Shown in pieces: positions 50,189 through 58,665 of a stretch of DNA of 64,000 bases (its first letter is position 1; the number at the start of each line of letters is the position of its first letter). The DNA comes from Candidatus Korarchaeum sp. (lineage in GTDB: Archaea; Korarchaeota; Korarchaeia; Korarchaeales; Korarchaeaceae). The stretch lies in assembly GCA_020833055.1 (NCBI GenBank), contig JAJHQZ010000002.1, positions 62,001-126,000 on the forward strand. Direction: 5' to 3'. The position numbers and the translations under genes are program-made. The notes under the pieces were generated by a model that worked only from the letters and a program-made list of their open reading frames with translations, was not told the origin of the DNA and did no database searches.

Positions 50189-52057
50189 TCATCCGCTCAA
50201 CCTCCCCGCTACTCTATCAATAATTTTAACATAAACATCTTCAAATGTCCTATAAATAAGCTTAATTAAATCGTAGATGAAAATTATTAGAAAGATAATT
50301 ACCGCTATTGAGAGGATCCTATAGGCCCAGTCCCCGAGGAAAGGTCTAGAGAGACTCGGTAAGTACGTCCAGAGTACCGCTAAAAGTATCGTGTAGAATA
50401 GATCTGTGATCATCCTCCAGAACACTGTCTTGGTTATCCCAGCTCTCTCGACTATGAGCTCTGATATCAGGTCCATTATCCCCTTGAGGGGATTCAGCAT
50501 CTTGTAACCGAAGTATATTATTATGAGGAAGTCGAGGAGAGTCAACAGGAATCCGCCCTCTATTGAGAGGTCCTGCATAGATATAGTTAGATCCGAGACA
50601 GATGGTGAGATCAGTCTGACTAATAGGAGAGCGAAACCCATCTTGAAGCTATTGAGTAAGAACTCCCTGATGAGTTTTATAACTTCAGATTGCTCTTCTA
50701 ATACCTCTGGGAAGGGCTTCCCCTTCTCCAAGGTCTTCTCCTCTGCCCCACTACCTGACTTATATGCGATGTAGATTGATGCGAGTGAGTAGGGTATGGG
50801 GAGCGTCGAGATGTATAAGAGCGCTGCTATAGGGACTGAGAATATGCATGACAGGAATATCACGAAGATCCTCGCATCCCTAGCCACAGGAATCATCCTG
50901 AGCTTCCTCAAATTCACATTAAGCGATTTAAGGCCGTGAGCTACGTAACTCACTAGGATGCTATTAGCGGAAGCCATTATAGCTAATATGAGGATAGAGC
51001 GATCCAGAATCCCTAGGGAGAGGGTTAAGCCTGAGATAAGGGCCACATCAGCAATCCTATCTAAGATCGCGTCTATGAAACCTCCCCAACCGGATGCCCT
51101 TCTGAACAACCTGGCTACTTCACCATCTACACCGTCCAGTATCGATGCTAATTGAGCGAGAAGGCCTCCTAAGATCAGCATACCGTTAGAGAGTGAGATC
51201 GCGGAGATAAGGCAGAGGATAAAAGATATTGCTGAAATGAGCATCGGATTGACCCTCATCCTCCTCTTATAAATCGCTAGTGATAACCTGGTCGATATAG
51301 GTCTGTTCAAATATCTTGAGATTATCCCATCATCCTTCTTTATTAACTCCCTCCTCAAGATCTCCCAGTATATTCTCCTAGCCTTAACTAAGTCTTCGGG
51401 TGTATCTATATCCTTCCAGAGCCTCCCAGTGACGTCTACGTAGTCCACTTCCCCATCGGAAGCCGCTAAGTTTAGGGCATCGGATATCCTAGCTTCAGGG
51501 CCTTTAGCCCTTATCGCTTCCTCTATGTAACCCCTGGCTTTCTCCCTACACAATATCAGGCCCGTATCTATCCCGTAGCGGGGAGTGATATCTTTACCAG
51601 CTTTGATCACTTTTTCATCGATAAGATGGAGCTTCAAGCCTTCCATAGCTTCTGATCTACTGGGATTCCTGTCCAAACAAACAGTGAATGCTCTATCACT
51701 TTTATGCGATATCAAATCCATTAGCATCGAGCTCTCAAATATATGATCGGACATCGCGATGAGGAAAGGGTTTCCAACTCTATTTAAGGCCAAATAGACG
51801 CTATATAAGTTCTCAAATTCATCTAAATCGGCTTCTATTATCTCCACTCTGTCCCCCACTCTCCTCTCGAAGGAATCCCTGAACTCGGGCCTCGTGACCA
51901 AGACTATCTTCTGCGGTTTGGCACTCTCTATCCTCTCCAAGACATGATCTAAGATCGTGATCCCTGGTTCTAGTTCGAAGAGGGATTTAGGTGAGTTAGA
52001 GGAGTACTTCCCCATCCTAGAGGCTAATCCACCAGCGCATATTATTGCGAACATCAT
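50189..52057 (-). CDS. Inositol-1-phosphate cytidylyltransferase / DIP-phosphate synthase with extra membrane domain
   Basis: A 622-residue bifunctional enzyme. The cytidylyltransferase domain (1-230) has 'IICAGGLASRMGKYSSNSPK' and 'IAMSDHIFE'. The CDP-alcohol phosphotransferase domain (about 235-430) has 'LDGVDGEVARLF' and 'SGWGGFIDAILDRIAD', the D-G-x2-A-R-x8-G-x3-D-x3-D signature. Together they activate inositol phosphate and join it into di-myo-inositol phosphate, a hyperthermophile solute. An extra 190 residues with four to five membrane spans follow; these have no counterpart in the usual enzyme of about 430 residues. The inositol-phosphate synthase gene is not in the window. Confidence 0.88.
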   Translation of the reverse strand: MMFAIICAGGLASRMGKYSSNSPKSLFELEPGITILDHVLERIESAKPQKIVLVTRPEFRDSFERRVGDRVEIIEADLDEFENLYSVYLALNRVGNPFLIAMSDHIFESSMLMDLISHKSDRAFTVCLDRNPSRSEAMEGLKLHLIDEKVIKAGKDITPRYGIDTGLILCREKARGYIEEAIRAKGPEARISDALNLAASDGEVDYVDVTGRLWKDIDTPEDLVKARRIYWEILRRELIKKDDGIISRYLNRPISTRLSLAIYKRRMRVNPMLISAISFILCLISAISLSNGMLILGGLLAQLASILDGVDGEVARLFRRASGWGGFIDAILDRIADVALISGLTLSLGILDRSILILAIMASANSILVSYVAHGLKSLNVNLRKLRMIPVARDARIFVIFLSCIFSVPIAALLYISTLPIPYSLASIYIAYKSGSGAEEKTLEKGKPFPEVLEEQSEVIKLIREFLLNSFKMGFALLLVRLISPSVSDLTISMQDLSIEGGFLLTLLDFLIIIYFGYKMLNPLKGIMDLISELIVERAGITKTVFWRMITDLFYTILLAVLWTYLPSLSRPFLGDWAYRILSIAVIIFLIIFIYDLIKLIYRTFEDVYVKIIDRVAGRLSG

Positions 52058-52103
52058 CAATAGAGGTGGGAATAAAAATAAAGGATTGGCTCAGCTCCCG
52101 AGA

Positions 52104-52820
52104 TCAGATTCTCATCAGAGTGAGCTCCCTGGGGCAGTTGATCCTTATCGGATTCATCTCCCCGAGTCCCCTGCTGACGTATAAGTAGCTTCCACCCTTG
52201 GAGAAAAGGCCGCTCGCGTACCTCCTGCCGTACTTACTGGGAGTCCATATAGGGCCTATTACGGGGAGGCAGACCTGACCCCCATGAGTGTGCCCGGCCA
52301 GGACGACTCTAGCATCGGGGTTCAGTTCAATTATATCTGGAGTATGGGATAGAAGCAGATCTACTTTACCCAGCTCACGCAACTTCCTCCCGATGGTATT
52401 GTCCTCGTACCAATCCACTCCGCCTATCCTGATCCCCCTGTACTCCACAGCTCTATCCAATAATAGAGTGACGCCAGCTCGCTCTAAAACCCTAATCCCA
52501 TCCGGGATTGGGATCTTCGGATCCGCCCAATGCTCATGGTTCCCCAGAACCCCGAACTTAGGCTTATTCACTCGCCCCAGGATCCTGTAGATGGGCTCTA
52601 AGCTCTTCGTCCTCTCATCGTAAGTATCTCCGAGTACGAAGATGATATCTACTTCCTCCGATGCGCTCTTGAGGACCTCCTCTAGCTCCTCCTCCCTCCT
52701 CCCGAATCCGTGGATGTGCATATCAGCGAGGATCATGGCATCCAATCCCATGCCCGTATCCAAAATGACTCTCTCTATCCTGATGTAGTTCCCCAGTATC
52801 TCTGAAAGCCTCTTTCTCAT
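52104..52820 (-). CDS. Metallophosphoesterase
   Basis: The 238-residue protein has the dimetal motifs 'ADMHIHGFG' (D-x-H), 'IIFVLGDTYDE' (G-D), 'GVLGNHEHWAD' (G-N-H-E), 'LLLSHTPDII' and 'VLAGHTHGGQVCLP' (G-H-x-H). It resembles YkuE-type and UDP-diacylglucosamine-pyrophosphatase-like enzymes and probably acts on a lipid-linked or nucleotide phosphodiester. It overlaps the 82-residue gene upstream by 4 bases. Confidence 0.9.
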   Translation of the reverse strand: MRKRLSEILGNYIRIERVILDTGMGLDAMILADMHIHGFGRREEELEEVLKSASEEVDIIFVLGDTYDERTKSLEPIYRILGRVNKPKFGVLGNHEHWADPKIPIPDGIRVLERAGVTLLLDRAVEYRGIRIGGVDWYEDNTIGRKLRELGKVDLLLSHTPDIIELNPDARVVLAGHTHGGQVCLPVIGPIWTPSKYGRRYASGLFSKGGSYLYVSRGLGEMNPIRINCPRELTLMRI

Positions 52821-53065
52821 CTCTTCCTCCCTACCTTCAGCCCCATTATCTTCGCGAAAGCCCTGGCTTCATGCACCTTCCTATTAGCTATGAACCACTC
52901 GAGCGCTTCCTCAACTTCACCCTCACCTATCGGGTTTCCCCGGATGAACTCGAGGAGGCCCTCCTTGATGACTTCATACCTCTGCCCCTCGCTCATCTTC
53001 TTGAAGTTCTTGAACCTACCGGTCGAGTTGAGGTAGTGATGAGCCCTCCTCGCCCATTCACTCAT
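52817..53065 (-). CDS. Small uncharacterised helical protein (82 aa)
   Basis: A basic helical protein starting 'SEWARRAHHYLNSTGRFKNF' and ending 'FAKIMGLKVGRKR'. No family recognised. Start ATG 53065 was preferred to TTG 53077. It overlaps the metallophosphoesterase by 4 bases, so they form a two-gene transcript. Confidence 0.6.
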   Translation of the reverse strand: MSEWARRAHHYLNSTGRFKNFKKMSEGQRYEVIKEGLLEFIRGNPIGEGEVEEALEWFIANRKVHEARAFAKIMGLKVGRKR

Positions 53066-53093
53066 CGATTGACCCAACGATTGACCAATAAAA

Positions 53094-54044
53094 TCATTGC
53101 TTAACTTTCCTCAAGTAAGCGAGTACAAGTATCGCTAGAGCTAAGAGTGAAGCGGCTATAATGTAAGTATATAAGTAAGTCTTATGAGCTCCCTCTCGAG
53201 CTACCTCGACTTCCCCGAGCGATGAGATCACTGCGTTCAGCTTATCCAAGACGCTGCCCTGCTCCGTCGGTGAGGGCACCTTCAGGACCCTTATCCCGAA
53301 TTCCTCCGAGATCTCCATAGCCTTCCTGTTGCTAGCAGTATTCTCATCCCCCACTACTATTATTAGATCTATCTCCTTATTCCTCGCTCTATTATAAATC
53401 TCCGCTAGCTCTGATGGAGTTATCGGTGTCTCTTCCTCCTTCACTAGCAGGTACTTGACATCGATCCCCAGCCATTCTACATAGTACTGCGCCCTGGGAT
53501 CAGATGCCAGTGCAGTGAGGTTGAACCTCGGGGCCTTCAAGAGCTCATCAACCTTCCTCCTGATTTCCTCAAACTTCTCATCGTATTGATCTCCGCAGCT
53601 TGGGTTCATCTCCTTCAGAGAATCCCTCAATGCTCTCATGAACTTGATGTAGTTCGAGGGATCGAGGATCGGCATATGGTAATTCGGGCCACCTGTCATC
53701 GGGTTCCTCAGTATATTCATCCCCTCTATCCAGGGGATCTCCAGGAGCCTCGCCTTAAGCTCCCCTCTCGATATCATCCCCTTTATTGAGGCCTCGAAAG
53801 GTGCATGGGCTGTAGATACTATCAGATCGGCCTCCCTTAGTTTCTCCATATCTCCCGGCCTCAGCTCGTATTCGTGGGGATCCAGGCCAGGCGGCACTAA
53901 GTAATCGACTTCATCAGTTGGGCAGGATATCAATTTCACATCGTAAGCCAAATTACTGAAAGTGACTAATATTTTTACCCCGCTTCCCGAGTTGAGCGGG
54001 AGCGTCGGTAGGAGCGAGATGAGTAATGCGGCCGCTAGCTTCCT
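53094..54044 (-). CDS. Metal ABC transporter substrate-binding protein, ZnuA/TroA family
   Basis: A 316-residue lipoprotein-like or membrane-anchored binding protein. A signal sequence (1-20, 'RKLAAALLISLLPTLPL') and a C-terminal span ('YTYIIAASLLALAILVLAYLRK') anchor it. TroA-type metal ligands are seen: 'PPGLDPHEYELRPGD', 'STAHAPFEA' and 'VVGDENTAS' (final acidic region). Metals of this family are Zn, Mn or Ni. The ATG at 54044 lies about 27 bases from the shared TATA element, so the mRNA is likely leaderless. It is divergent from the ATPase and permease genes. Confidence 0.88.
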   Translation of the reverse strand, partial: RKLAAALLISLLPTLPLNSGSGVKILVTFSNLAYDVKLISCPTDEVDYLVPPGLDPHEYELRPGDMEKLREADLIVSTAHAPFEASIKGMISRGELKARLLEIPWIEGMNILRNPMTGGPNYHMPILDPSNYIKFMRALRDSLKEMNPSCGDQYDEKFEEIRRKVDELLKAPRFNLTALASDPRAQYYVEWLGIDVKYLLVKEEETPITPSELAEIYNRARNKEIDLIIVVGDENTASNRKAMEISEEFGIRVLKVPSPTEQGSVLDKLNAVISSLGEVEVAREGAHKTYLYTYIIAASLLALAILVLAYLRKVKQ

Positions 54045-54060
54045 CATCGCACATAACCTT

Positions 54061-54098
54061 GTGCACATCTTTATAAATATTTCCTGATATATGTGCAC
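54061..54098. promoter_or_regulatory. Bidirectional metal-transport promoter with two GTGCAC palindromes
   Basis: A near-palindromic TATA element TTTATAAATAT (54070-54080) sits between TGTGCACA (54060-54067) and ATGTGCAC (54091-54098). The centres of the GTGCAC palindromes are 32 bp apart, three helical turns. Starts on both sides (ATG 54044 minus, ATG 54100 plus) lie 20-30 bases from the TATA, so one element may drive leaderless transcripts both ways. The NikR-like protein encoded downstream is the probable binding protein. Confidence 0.65.
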
Positions 54099-54099
54099 G

Positions 54100-54840
54100 A
54101 TGCGCGTAGAGGTTGAGGGGCTGAGGGCTCACTACGGTAATGAAGTGCTATTCGATGGGGAGTCATTCGAGCTGAGCGGACCCGGATTGATATTAGTGAT
54201 AGGGCCCAATGGAGCTGGAAAGACCACCCTCATGAGATCATTGCTGGGGCTCGTGAGGATCGATGGTAAGGTTTTCATAAACGGAGTAGATGTCACGGGG
54301 AGGCCTGAGAGAGCTGGTAAGTTCGTGGGATATGTCCCGCAGATAGGACCTCAGGATCTGGCCGTACCCATCAGCGTCATGGAGCTACTATCCTCATCTC
54401 TGAGGTCGAAGCTCCCTAGAGGATATGAGCGTCTCAGGGAGATTATAGATCTCTTAGGGCTGAGGGAAGTATTGAATCTCCCATTCTCGAGCCTCAGCGG
54501 CGGGCAGAGGCAACGAGTCCTTCTGGCCAGGGCTCTAGCACCGGATCCACAGATACTGATGATGGACGAGCCCATCTCATCCATAGATCCCGCCGGCAGG
54601 GAGACGATAATAGATCTCATACTGGACCTATCTAAAGGGAAGTTACTGATCTTGAGCAGCCATGATCCAGCTCTTTTCGCGAATCACTCGAAGGAGGTGA
54701 TAGCACTGAATAAGAGGATAGTATCGATAGGCCCTCCCGAGGATGTCCTCAATGAGAAAGTAATGAGGGAAGTTTATGGGAGGAGCTTGATCCTAGTAGA
54801 GAGGTGTCTTCATGTTGTGGACTACCATGGAACTTATTGA
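54100..54840 (+). CDS. Metal ABC transporter ATP-binding protein
   Basis: The 246-residue protein has Walker A 'VIGPNGAGKTTLMRSL', the Q-loop 'GYVPQIGPQDL', ABC signature 'FSSLSGGQRQRVLLARALA', Walker B 'ILMMDEPISSIDPAGRE' and His in 'ILSSHDPALFA'. It is the ZnuC/MntA type powering metal import. The ATG at 54100 is preferred to 54091, which would lie inside the GTGCAC palindrome. It overlaps the permease by 29 bases. Confidence 0.93.
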   Translation: MRVEVEGLRAHYGNEVLFDGESFELSGPGLILVIGPNGAGKTTLMRSLLGLVRIDGKVFINGVDVTGRPERAGKFVGYVPQIGPQDLAVPISVMELLSSSLRSKLPRGYERLREIIDLLGLREVLNLPFSSLSGGQRQRVLLARALAPDPQILMMDEPISSIDPAGRETIIDLILDLSKGKLLILSSHDPALFANHSKEVIALNKRIVSIGPPEDVLNEKVMREVYGRSLILVERCLHVVDYHGTY

Positions 54841-55624
54841 TCCTAGATGGTTTATAGTAATCTCCCTCTCATCGATAGTATTCGCTGTGATGAGCTCAAT
54901 GGTCCTCTCCAGGAGGATGCTCTTCCTAGCTGGCTCCCTTCCGCATTCAGCCTTACTATCGGCTCTACTCTCCATAATAATCGAGAGGACGCTGGGCCTC
55001 CCTAGTCAAGTGGGATCCCTCATCATGAGCGTGGCCCTTATCTCCCTCTTCTCCTTAATGATATCTAGGGGCCTGAAGACTGATGTAGCTACAGCTATCT
55101 TCCTATCTATGACGGTCTCCCTAACAGCGATATCCCTCTACTATATCCTAACGAAGTTCCCTATCGCTGGGAGCGTCTGGTCGTACCTCGTCGGAGATCC
55201 CCTGCTCGTCACGTGGGAGGATGTGATCTACACTGCGATAATCTCCTCAATCACTCTGATAATGATAATCCCGTTCCTGAAGGAGCAAGCGTTAATAGGG
55301 ATTGATAGAGACTTCGCTAAGCTATCTGGAGTCAATGTCTCCTTTTATGACGCTATTGCAGTAATTTCCCTAGCCATTGGTGTAGTTGGGATGCTCAGGG
55401 TAGTTGGGTTCATTTTAGAGCATGTGATGATACTCCTCCCCGGGGTAATCGCTGCATCTATAGCTAGAAGCTATAGGAGCTTCCTGATATACGCTTTTAT
55501 AATTTCCCTAATGGGTGGTCTGGGTGGCCTCGCCCTGAGCATCATGACTTCCCTAGCCCCTTCCGGATGCACTGGCCTCTTGATGCTCTCATTCTACATA
55601 TTAGCGATCAGGAGGGGGAGATAG
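54812..55624 (+). CDS. Metal ABC transporter permease, ZnuB family
   Basis: A 270-residue protein with about eight membrane spans and the family pattern 'LAGSLPHSALLSALLSIII' (conserved A-x-x-H-S-x-x-P/S), 'GDPLLVTWEDVIYTAI', and 'LSGVNVSFYDAIAVISLAIG'. With the divergent binding protein and the ATPase it forms a Zn/Mn/Ni importer. AGAGGTG precedes ATG 54812; 54827 is a second candidate. It overlaps the NikR-like gene start by 1 base. Confidence 0.92.
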   Translation: MLWTTMELIDPRWFIVISLSSIVFAVMSSMVLSRRMLFLAGSLPHSALLSALLSIIIERTLGLPSQVGSLIMSVALISLFSLMISRGLKTDVATAIFLSMTVSLTAISLYYILTKFPIAGSVWSYLVGDPLLVTWEDVIYTAIISSITLIMIIPFLKEQALIGIDRDFAKLSGVNVSFYDAIAVISLAIGVVGMLRVVGFILEHVMILLPGVIAASIARSYRSFLIYAFIISLMGGLGGLALSIMTSLAPSGCTGLLMLSFYILAIRRGR

Positions 55625-56004
55625 TGAAGAGGAGGTTCGGTATATCCATCCCGGAGGACCTCTTAGATAAGCTGGATTCCCTCTCGAGGGAGCTGATGGT
55701 GGACAGGTCCTCGCTGATAAGGGAGATGATAGAGGAGAGCATAGAGGGTAGATCCCATTTACTCACCCCGCATGAATGCACCGGGATACTTCTGGTCGTC
55801 TCGAGGGGATCAGAGGATGCGGGGAGGGTCCTGGAGAAGTACTGCAGATGCATAATATCGAGGAGCCATCACCACTCGGAGGATTGCTGCGTGGATATAA
55901 GCTTCGTCAGGGCGAAATCCGAGGAGATACTTAAGTTGGAAAGGGAGCTGAGAAGGATCAAGGGGGTCTCAGAGAGGTACATACCGCTCTCATGCGTAAA
56001 GTGA
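55624..56004 (+). CDS. nikR: NikR-like ribbon-helix-helix metalloregulator
   Basis: A 126-residue protein with an N-terminal ribbon-helix-helix ('KRRFGISIPEDLLDKLDSLS', 'VDRSSLIREMIEESIEGR') and a C-terminal ACT-like metal domain with 'LVVSRGSEDAGRVLEKYCRC', then 'SRSHHHSEDCCVDISFVRAK', in the place of the NikR His-His-Cys site. It would bind nickel or zinc and repress the transporter genes with which it shares a transcript. GTG 55624 overlaps the permease stop by 1 base; an upstream in-frame start (55567) would add a non-family extension. Confidence 0.85.
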   Translation: MKRRFGISIPEDLLDKLDSLSRELMVDRSSLIREMIEESIEGRSHLLTPHECTGILLVVSRGSEDAGRVLEKYCRCIISRSHHHSEDCCVDISFVRAKSEEILKLERELRRIKGVSERYIPLSCVK

Positions 56005-56009
56005 TCAAG

Positions 56010-56516
56010 ATGAAGAAGCCTAGGAACTTCTCATTCGTAGATGAGTTCGTCGCCGGCTCCGCCATCATAAGCTCGAAGGAGGAGGTCGAGTGGTTATACG
56101 CTAACGGATTCAGGACTGTGATCTCATTAGTAGAGCCCAATGAGGAAGTTAGAGAGAGTATGGAGGAGCTTGGGATAGAGAATTTATTATTCCCGGTCGA
56201 TGACTTCGAGGCCCCTCCTATAGAGGTCCTAGCTAGGATCGTCGAGATCCTGAGGGAGAGGGGGAGGAGGGGCGAGAGGGTCTTAGTCCATTGCTTCGCT
56301 GGTTGCGGGAGGACTGGAACTTTGCTGGCTTGCTACCTCATATCCAAGGGTATGAGGCCCGATGATGCCCTCTCCTATCTGAGCTCTAGGAGGCCCTGCT
56401 CCTTGGAGAGCCAAGCTCAGTACAATGCCCTCTGGCATTACTACTCCTACATGAGCAATTCAGATCGCTTGAGCCAGCATTATTATGGAGAATACACCGA
56501 TCAAATGCAACGATAA
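56010..56516 (+). CDS. Dual-specificity-type protein phosphatase
   Basis: A 168-residue cysteine phosphatase with the signature 'VHCFAGCGRTGTLLACYLIS' (H-C-x5-R, Cys near residue 97) and the general acid Asp in 'PVDDFEAPP'. Archaeal members dephosphorylate Tyr or Ser/Thr of proteins. ATG 56010 was preferred to 55992, which is inside nikR. It starts 5 bases after nikR and probably shares its transcript. Its 3' end overlaps the convergent membrane gene by 57 bases. Confidence 0.9.
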   Translation: MKKPRNFSFVDEFVAGSAIISSKEEVEWLYANGFRTVISLVEPNEEVRESMEELGIENLLFPVDDFEAPPIEVLARIVEILRERGRRGERVLVHCFAGCGRTGTLLACYLISKGMRPDDALSYLSSRRPCSLESQAQYNALWHYYSYMSNSDRLSQHYYGEYTDQMQR

Positions 56517-56993
56517 TATCAGAGCTAGGAGCTCAGCCTTGCGTAGGTCCTTGACCGAGGATAGGAGAACCACCCCCAGTTCAGTTGGGAGGGGTAAAGC
56601 TATTAAAATGCATGAGAGGATCACTTTGAATTGATTCGTCCTCATTAAGGCCGGTATCCTACTCAGGAGCGATTCTACATCCCTCTCCTCGGTTAGAAGA
56701 TAGATCTCGTCGCTCAGGACTTCCCTCACTAAGATTAATATGAAGGAATCCCCTATCAGGAGACCTAACCCAGCGGATATTCCTATTATGGGGCCGTTAA
56801 CCTTAGCTAGATCTATCAGCATTAACGTCGCCGGGCCTGTGGTGAGAGTGTATACGTATAGGATGCCAGCCAGGAAGGCTCCGATGTGACCGAGCCTCTC
56901 TATGTGCAGAAAGGGCGAGATGATCTCATAGATAGCTAAAGCTGAGATGTATCCAATTATCGAGAGTATTATCTTCGGATACCTCAATCTCAA
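56460..56993 (-). CDS. Uncharacterised membrane protein
   Basis: A 177-residue protein with five or so membrane spans: 'IILSIIGYISALAIYEII', 'IGAFLAGILYVYTLTTGPATL', 'GPIIGISAGLGLLIGDSFIL', 'VILSCILIALPLPTELGVVLL' and 'ELLALILSLHLIGVFSIIML'. The 'GISAGLGLLIGDSFI' plus 'LPLPTELG' pair is reminiscent of SNARE-associated (DedA-like) proteins, but the match is loose. It overlaps the phosphatase gene by 57 bases at the 3' end. Confidence 0.65.
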   Translation of the reverse strand: MRLRYPKIILSIIGYISALAIYEIISPFLHIERLGHIGAFLAGILYVYTLTTGPATLMLIDLAKVNGPIIGISAGLGLLIGDSFILILVREVLSDEIYLLTEERDVESLLSRIPALMRTNQFKVILSCILIALPLPTELGVVLLSSVKDLRKAELLALILSLHLIGVFSIIMLAQAI

Positions 56994-57300
56994 CAGTCAA
57001 TTCGAGAGGGGATCTACCGTCATAGTCGCACCGAGTTATCTCACACTGCCATTTAAAAAGGTGACTCCTCATATATGATAAATATTTTCCTGTAAGTCGC
57101 AGGATAGATATAAATATGTGACTTCTAGTGGCTTCTGCATTTCTTTAATTTTCATCGGGAGATTCGCGGAGGCTTATTAATTGTGAGTGATCCCTACGCT
57201 CCAGACCGTACGGAATATTTAAATATAGGCGGGACCGGATGCCCAGGTGTCAGTATGGGAGGGCTCCTCGTCCTGAGGTTAGATGAGGCCTTCCTAGGAG
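56994..57300. other. Intergenic region with two promoter-like elements
   Basis: No gene longer than 30 codons is seen here. TATA-like elements lie at about 57105-57120 (ATAGATATAAATATG) and 57212-57223 (AATATTTAAATA), the second 30 bases before an ATG at 57254. That ATG opens a 29-codon frame ending with TGA at 57344, overlapping the dehydrogenase frame that starts at 57301. Confidence 0.45.
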
Positions 57301-58665
57301 GTGTCAACTTTTCGAACCTCTGGGGTGGCTTCCTTTGGCAATGATTGCTCTTATTATTGGAAATACTGTTTGAAAAAGCTTTCAGACCTCCTTCTGGGGT
57401 TAAGGGAGGAGGATTTCTACGAGATAGCTAGGCCCAGAGGGGAATTTGATTGGATCGAGCGTTACAGGGGATGGAATATAGCTGCGGTAGGATGGGGCTT
57501 GGCTCCCACAGCGTCTAAACTGACTAGAGCTGACCTGACACTAGCTTCCTTCCCTATTTTCAGTAATGGCTACTTATCTGAGCTCAATAATCCATACGAT
57601 GACTTCGGATCCGCAGTTAATGCTGCCATGAGGTTGAATTTGAAGCTGAAGGATGAGCTCGCTATAGTATCCGATGTAGCCACTGGCATGAGGGGAGTCT
57701 CCCAGTATTACCCCGGGGACAGGATCCAGACGAATCCATCTGGAGATGAGCTGATATTAGTAGCTGATAACATTCCTAAGGACTTAGATAAGGAGCTAGA
57801 GCCTTACGGAGAAGTTAGCAGGGATTGGAACAGGCTTGAGGATGCCACTGTCCTCATAATCAGGACTGATAGGAAATTAGATGCAGATGATTTCTCTAGA
57901 GCGCCTATGCTCAAGCTGATCATAACTGCGACGCATGGCCTCGATCATATAGACATTGAGGAAGCTAAGAGGAGAGCAGTAATAGTTGAGAGAGCTCCCG
58001 TTAGGGCTAGAGCTGTAGCTGAGCTCGCTCTGGGCATCATACTAGCTTTAGCTAGGGGGATAGCTTACTCAGATAGGAAGATGAGGGGGCTGGAGTGGGT
58101 TAAGGGGAAAGTTAGGGGATTCGAGCTCGCTGGTAGGAGAGCTGGGGTTATATCCATGGGTATAGTTGGCAGGGAGGTCGCTGAAGTACTAAAGGGGATA
58201 GGGATGCACGTAGATTATTATGACAAGTATAGGACGGGAGGGAGGAGCTTGGAGAGGTTACTCAGGGAGAGCGATATCATAGTGCTGACATCCCCCCTCA
58301 CCGAGGAGACTAGGGGCTTGATAGGCAGGAGGGAGATAGCTATGATGAAGGACGGAGCTATATTAGTCAACGTAGGCAGGGGGGAGCTGCTGGACTTAGA
58401 TGCCGCTTTAGAAGCTCTAGAAACCGGTAAACTCGGAGGGCTAGGTTTGGACGTATATCCTAGGGAGCCCCCCTTCGGGGATGGTGCTTTCGAGAGGTTG
58501 AGGAACATGGATAACGTCATCCTCACACCTCACTTGGGAGGGAGCAGTGAGGAAGCTGAGAGGAGGATGGTATCTGAAGTATTGGGGATAATGGGCAAGT
58601 GGTTCGGGAGGAGATCCGAGGTCAGTAGAGATATCAGTGCCTTAGGATCCCTTAATCCTATCTGA
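57301..58665 (+). CDS. D-3-phosphoglycerate dehydrogenase-like protein with unknown N-terminal domain
   Basis: Of 454 residues, about 148-454 form a 2-hydroxyacid dehydrogenase: 'DELILVADNIPKDL', 'ITATHGLDHIDIEEAKRR', NAD motif 'GVISMGIVGREVAEVL' (G-x-x-G-x-x-G-like), 'LTSPLTEETRGLIG', 'GAILVNVGRGELLDLDAAL', 'GGLGLDVYPREPP' and 'TPHLGGSSEEAERRM'. It would oxidise a 2-hydroxyacid such as 3-phosphoglycerate. The N-terminal 147 residues ('WNIAAVGWGLAPTASKLTRA', 'MRGVSQYYPGDRI') match nothing I know. The start is doubtful: GTG 57301 touches AGGAGG, and a leader frame from 57254 in another frame may be the true N-terminus. Confidence 0.75.
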   Translation: MSTFRTSGVASFGNDCSYYWKYCLKKLSDLLLGLREEDFYEIARPRGEFDWIERYRGWNIAAVGWGLAPTASKLTRADLTLASFPIFSNGYLSELNNPYDDFGSAVNAAMRLNLKLKDELAIVSDVATGMRGVSQYYPGDRIQTNPSGDELILVADNIPKDLDKELEPYGEVSRDWNRLEDATVLIIRTDRKLDADDFSRAPMLKLIITATHGLDHIDIEEAKRRAVIVERAPVRARAVAELALGIILALARGIAYSDRKMRGLEWVKGKVRGFELAGRRAGVISMGIVGREVAEVLKGIGMHVDYYDKYRTGGRSLERLLRESDIIVLTSPLTEETRGLIGRREIAMMKDGAILVNVGRGELLDLDAALEALETGKLGGLGLDVYPREPPFGDGAFERLRNMDNVILTPHLGGSSEEAERRMVSEVLGIMGKWFGRRSEVSRDISALGSLNPI

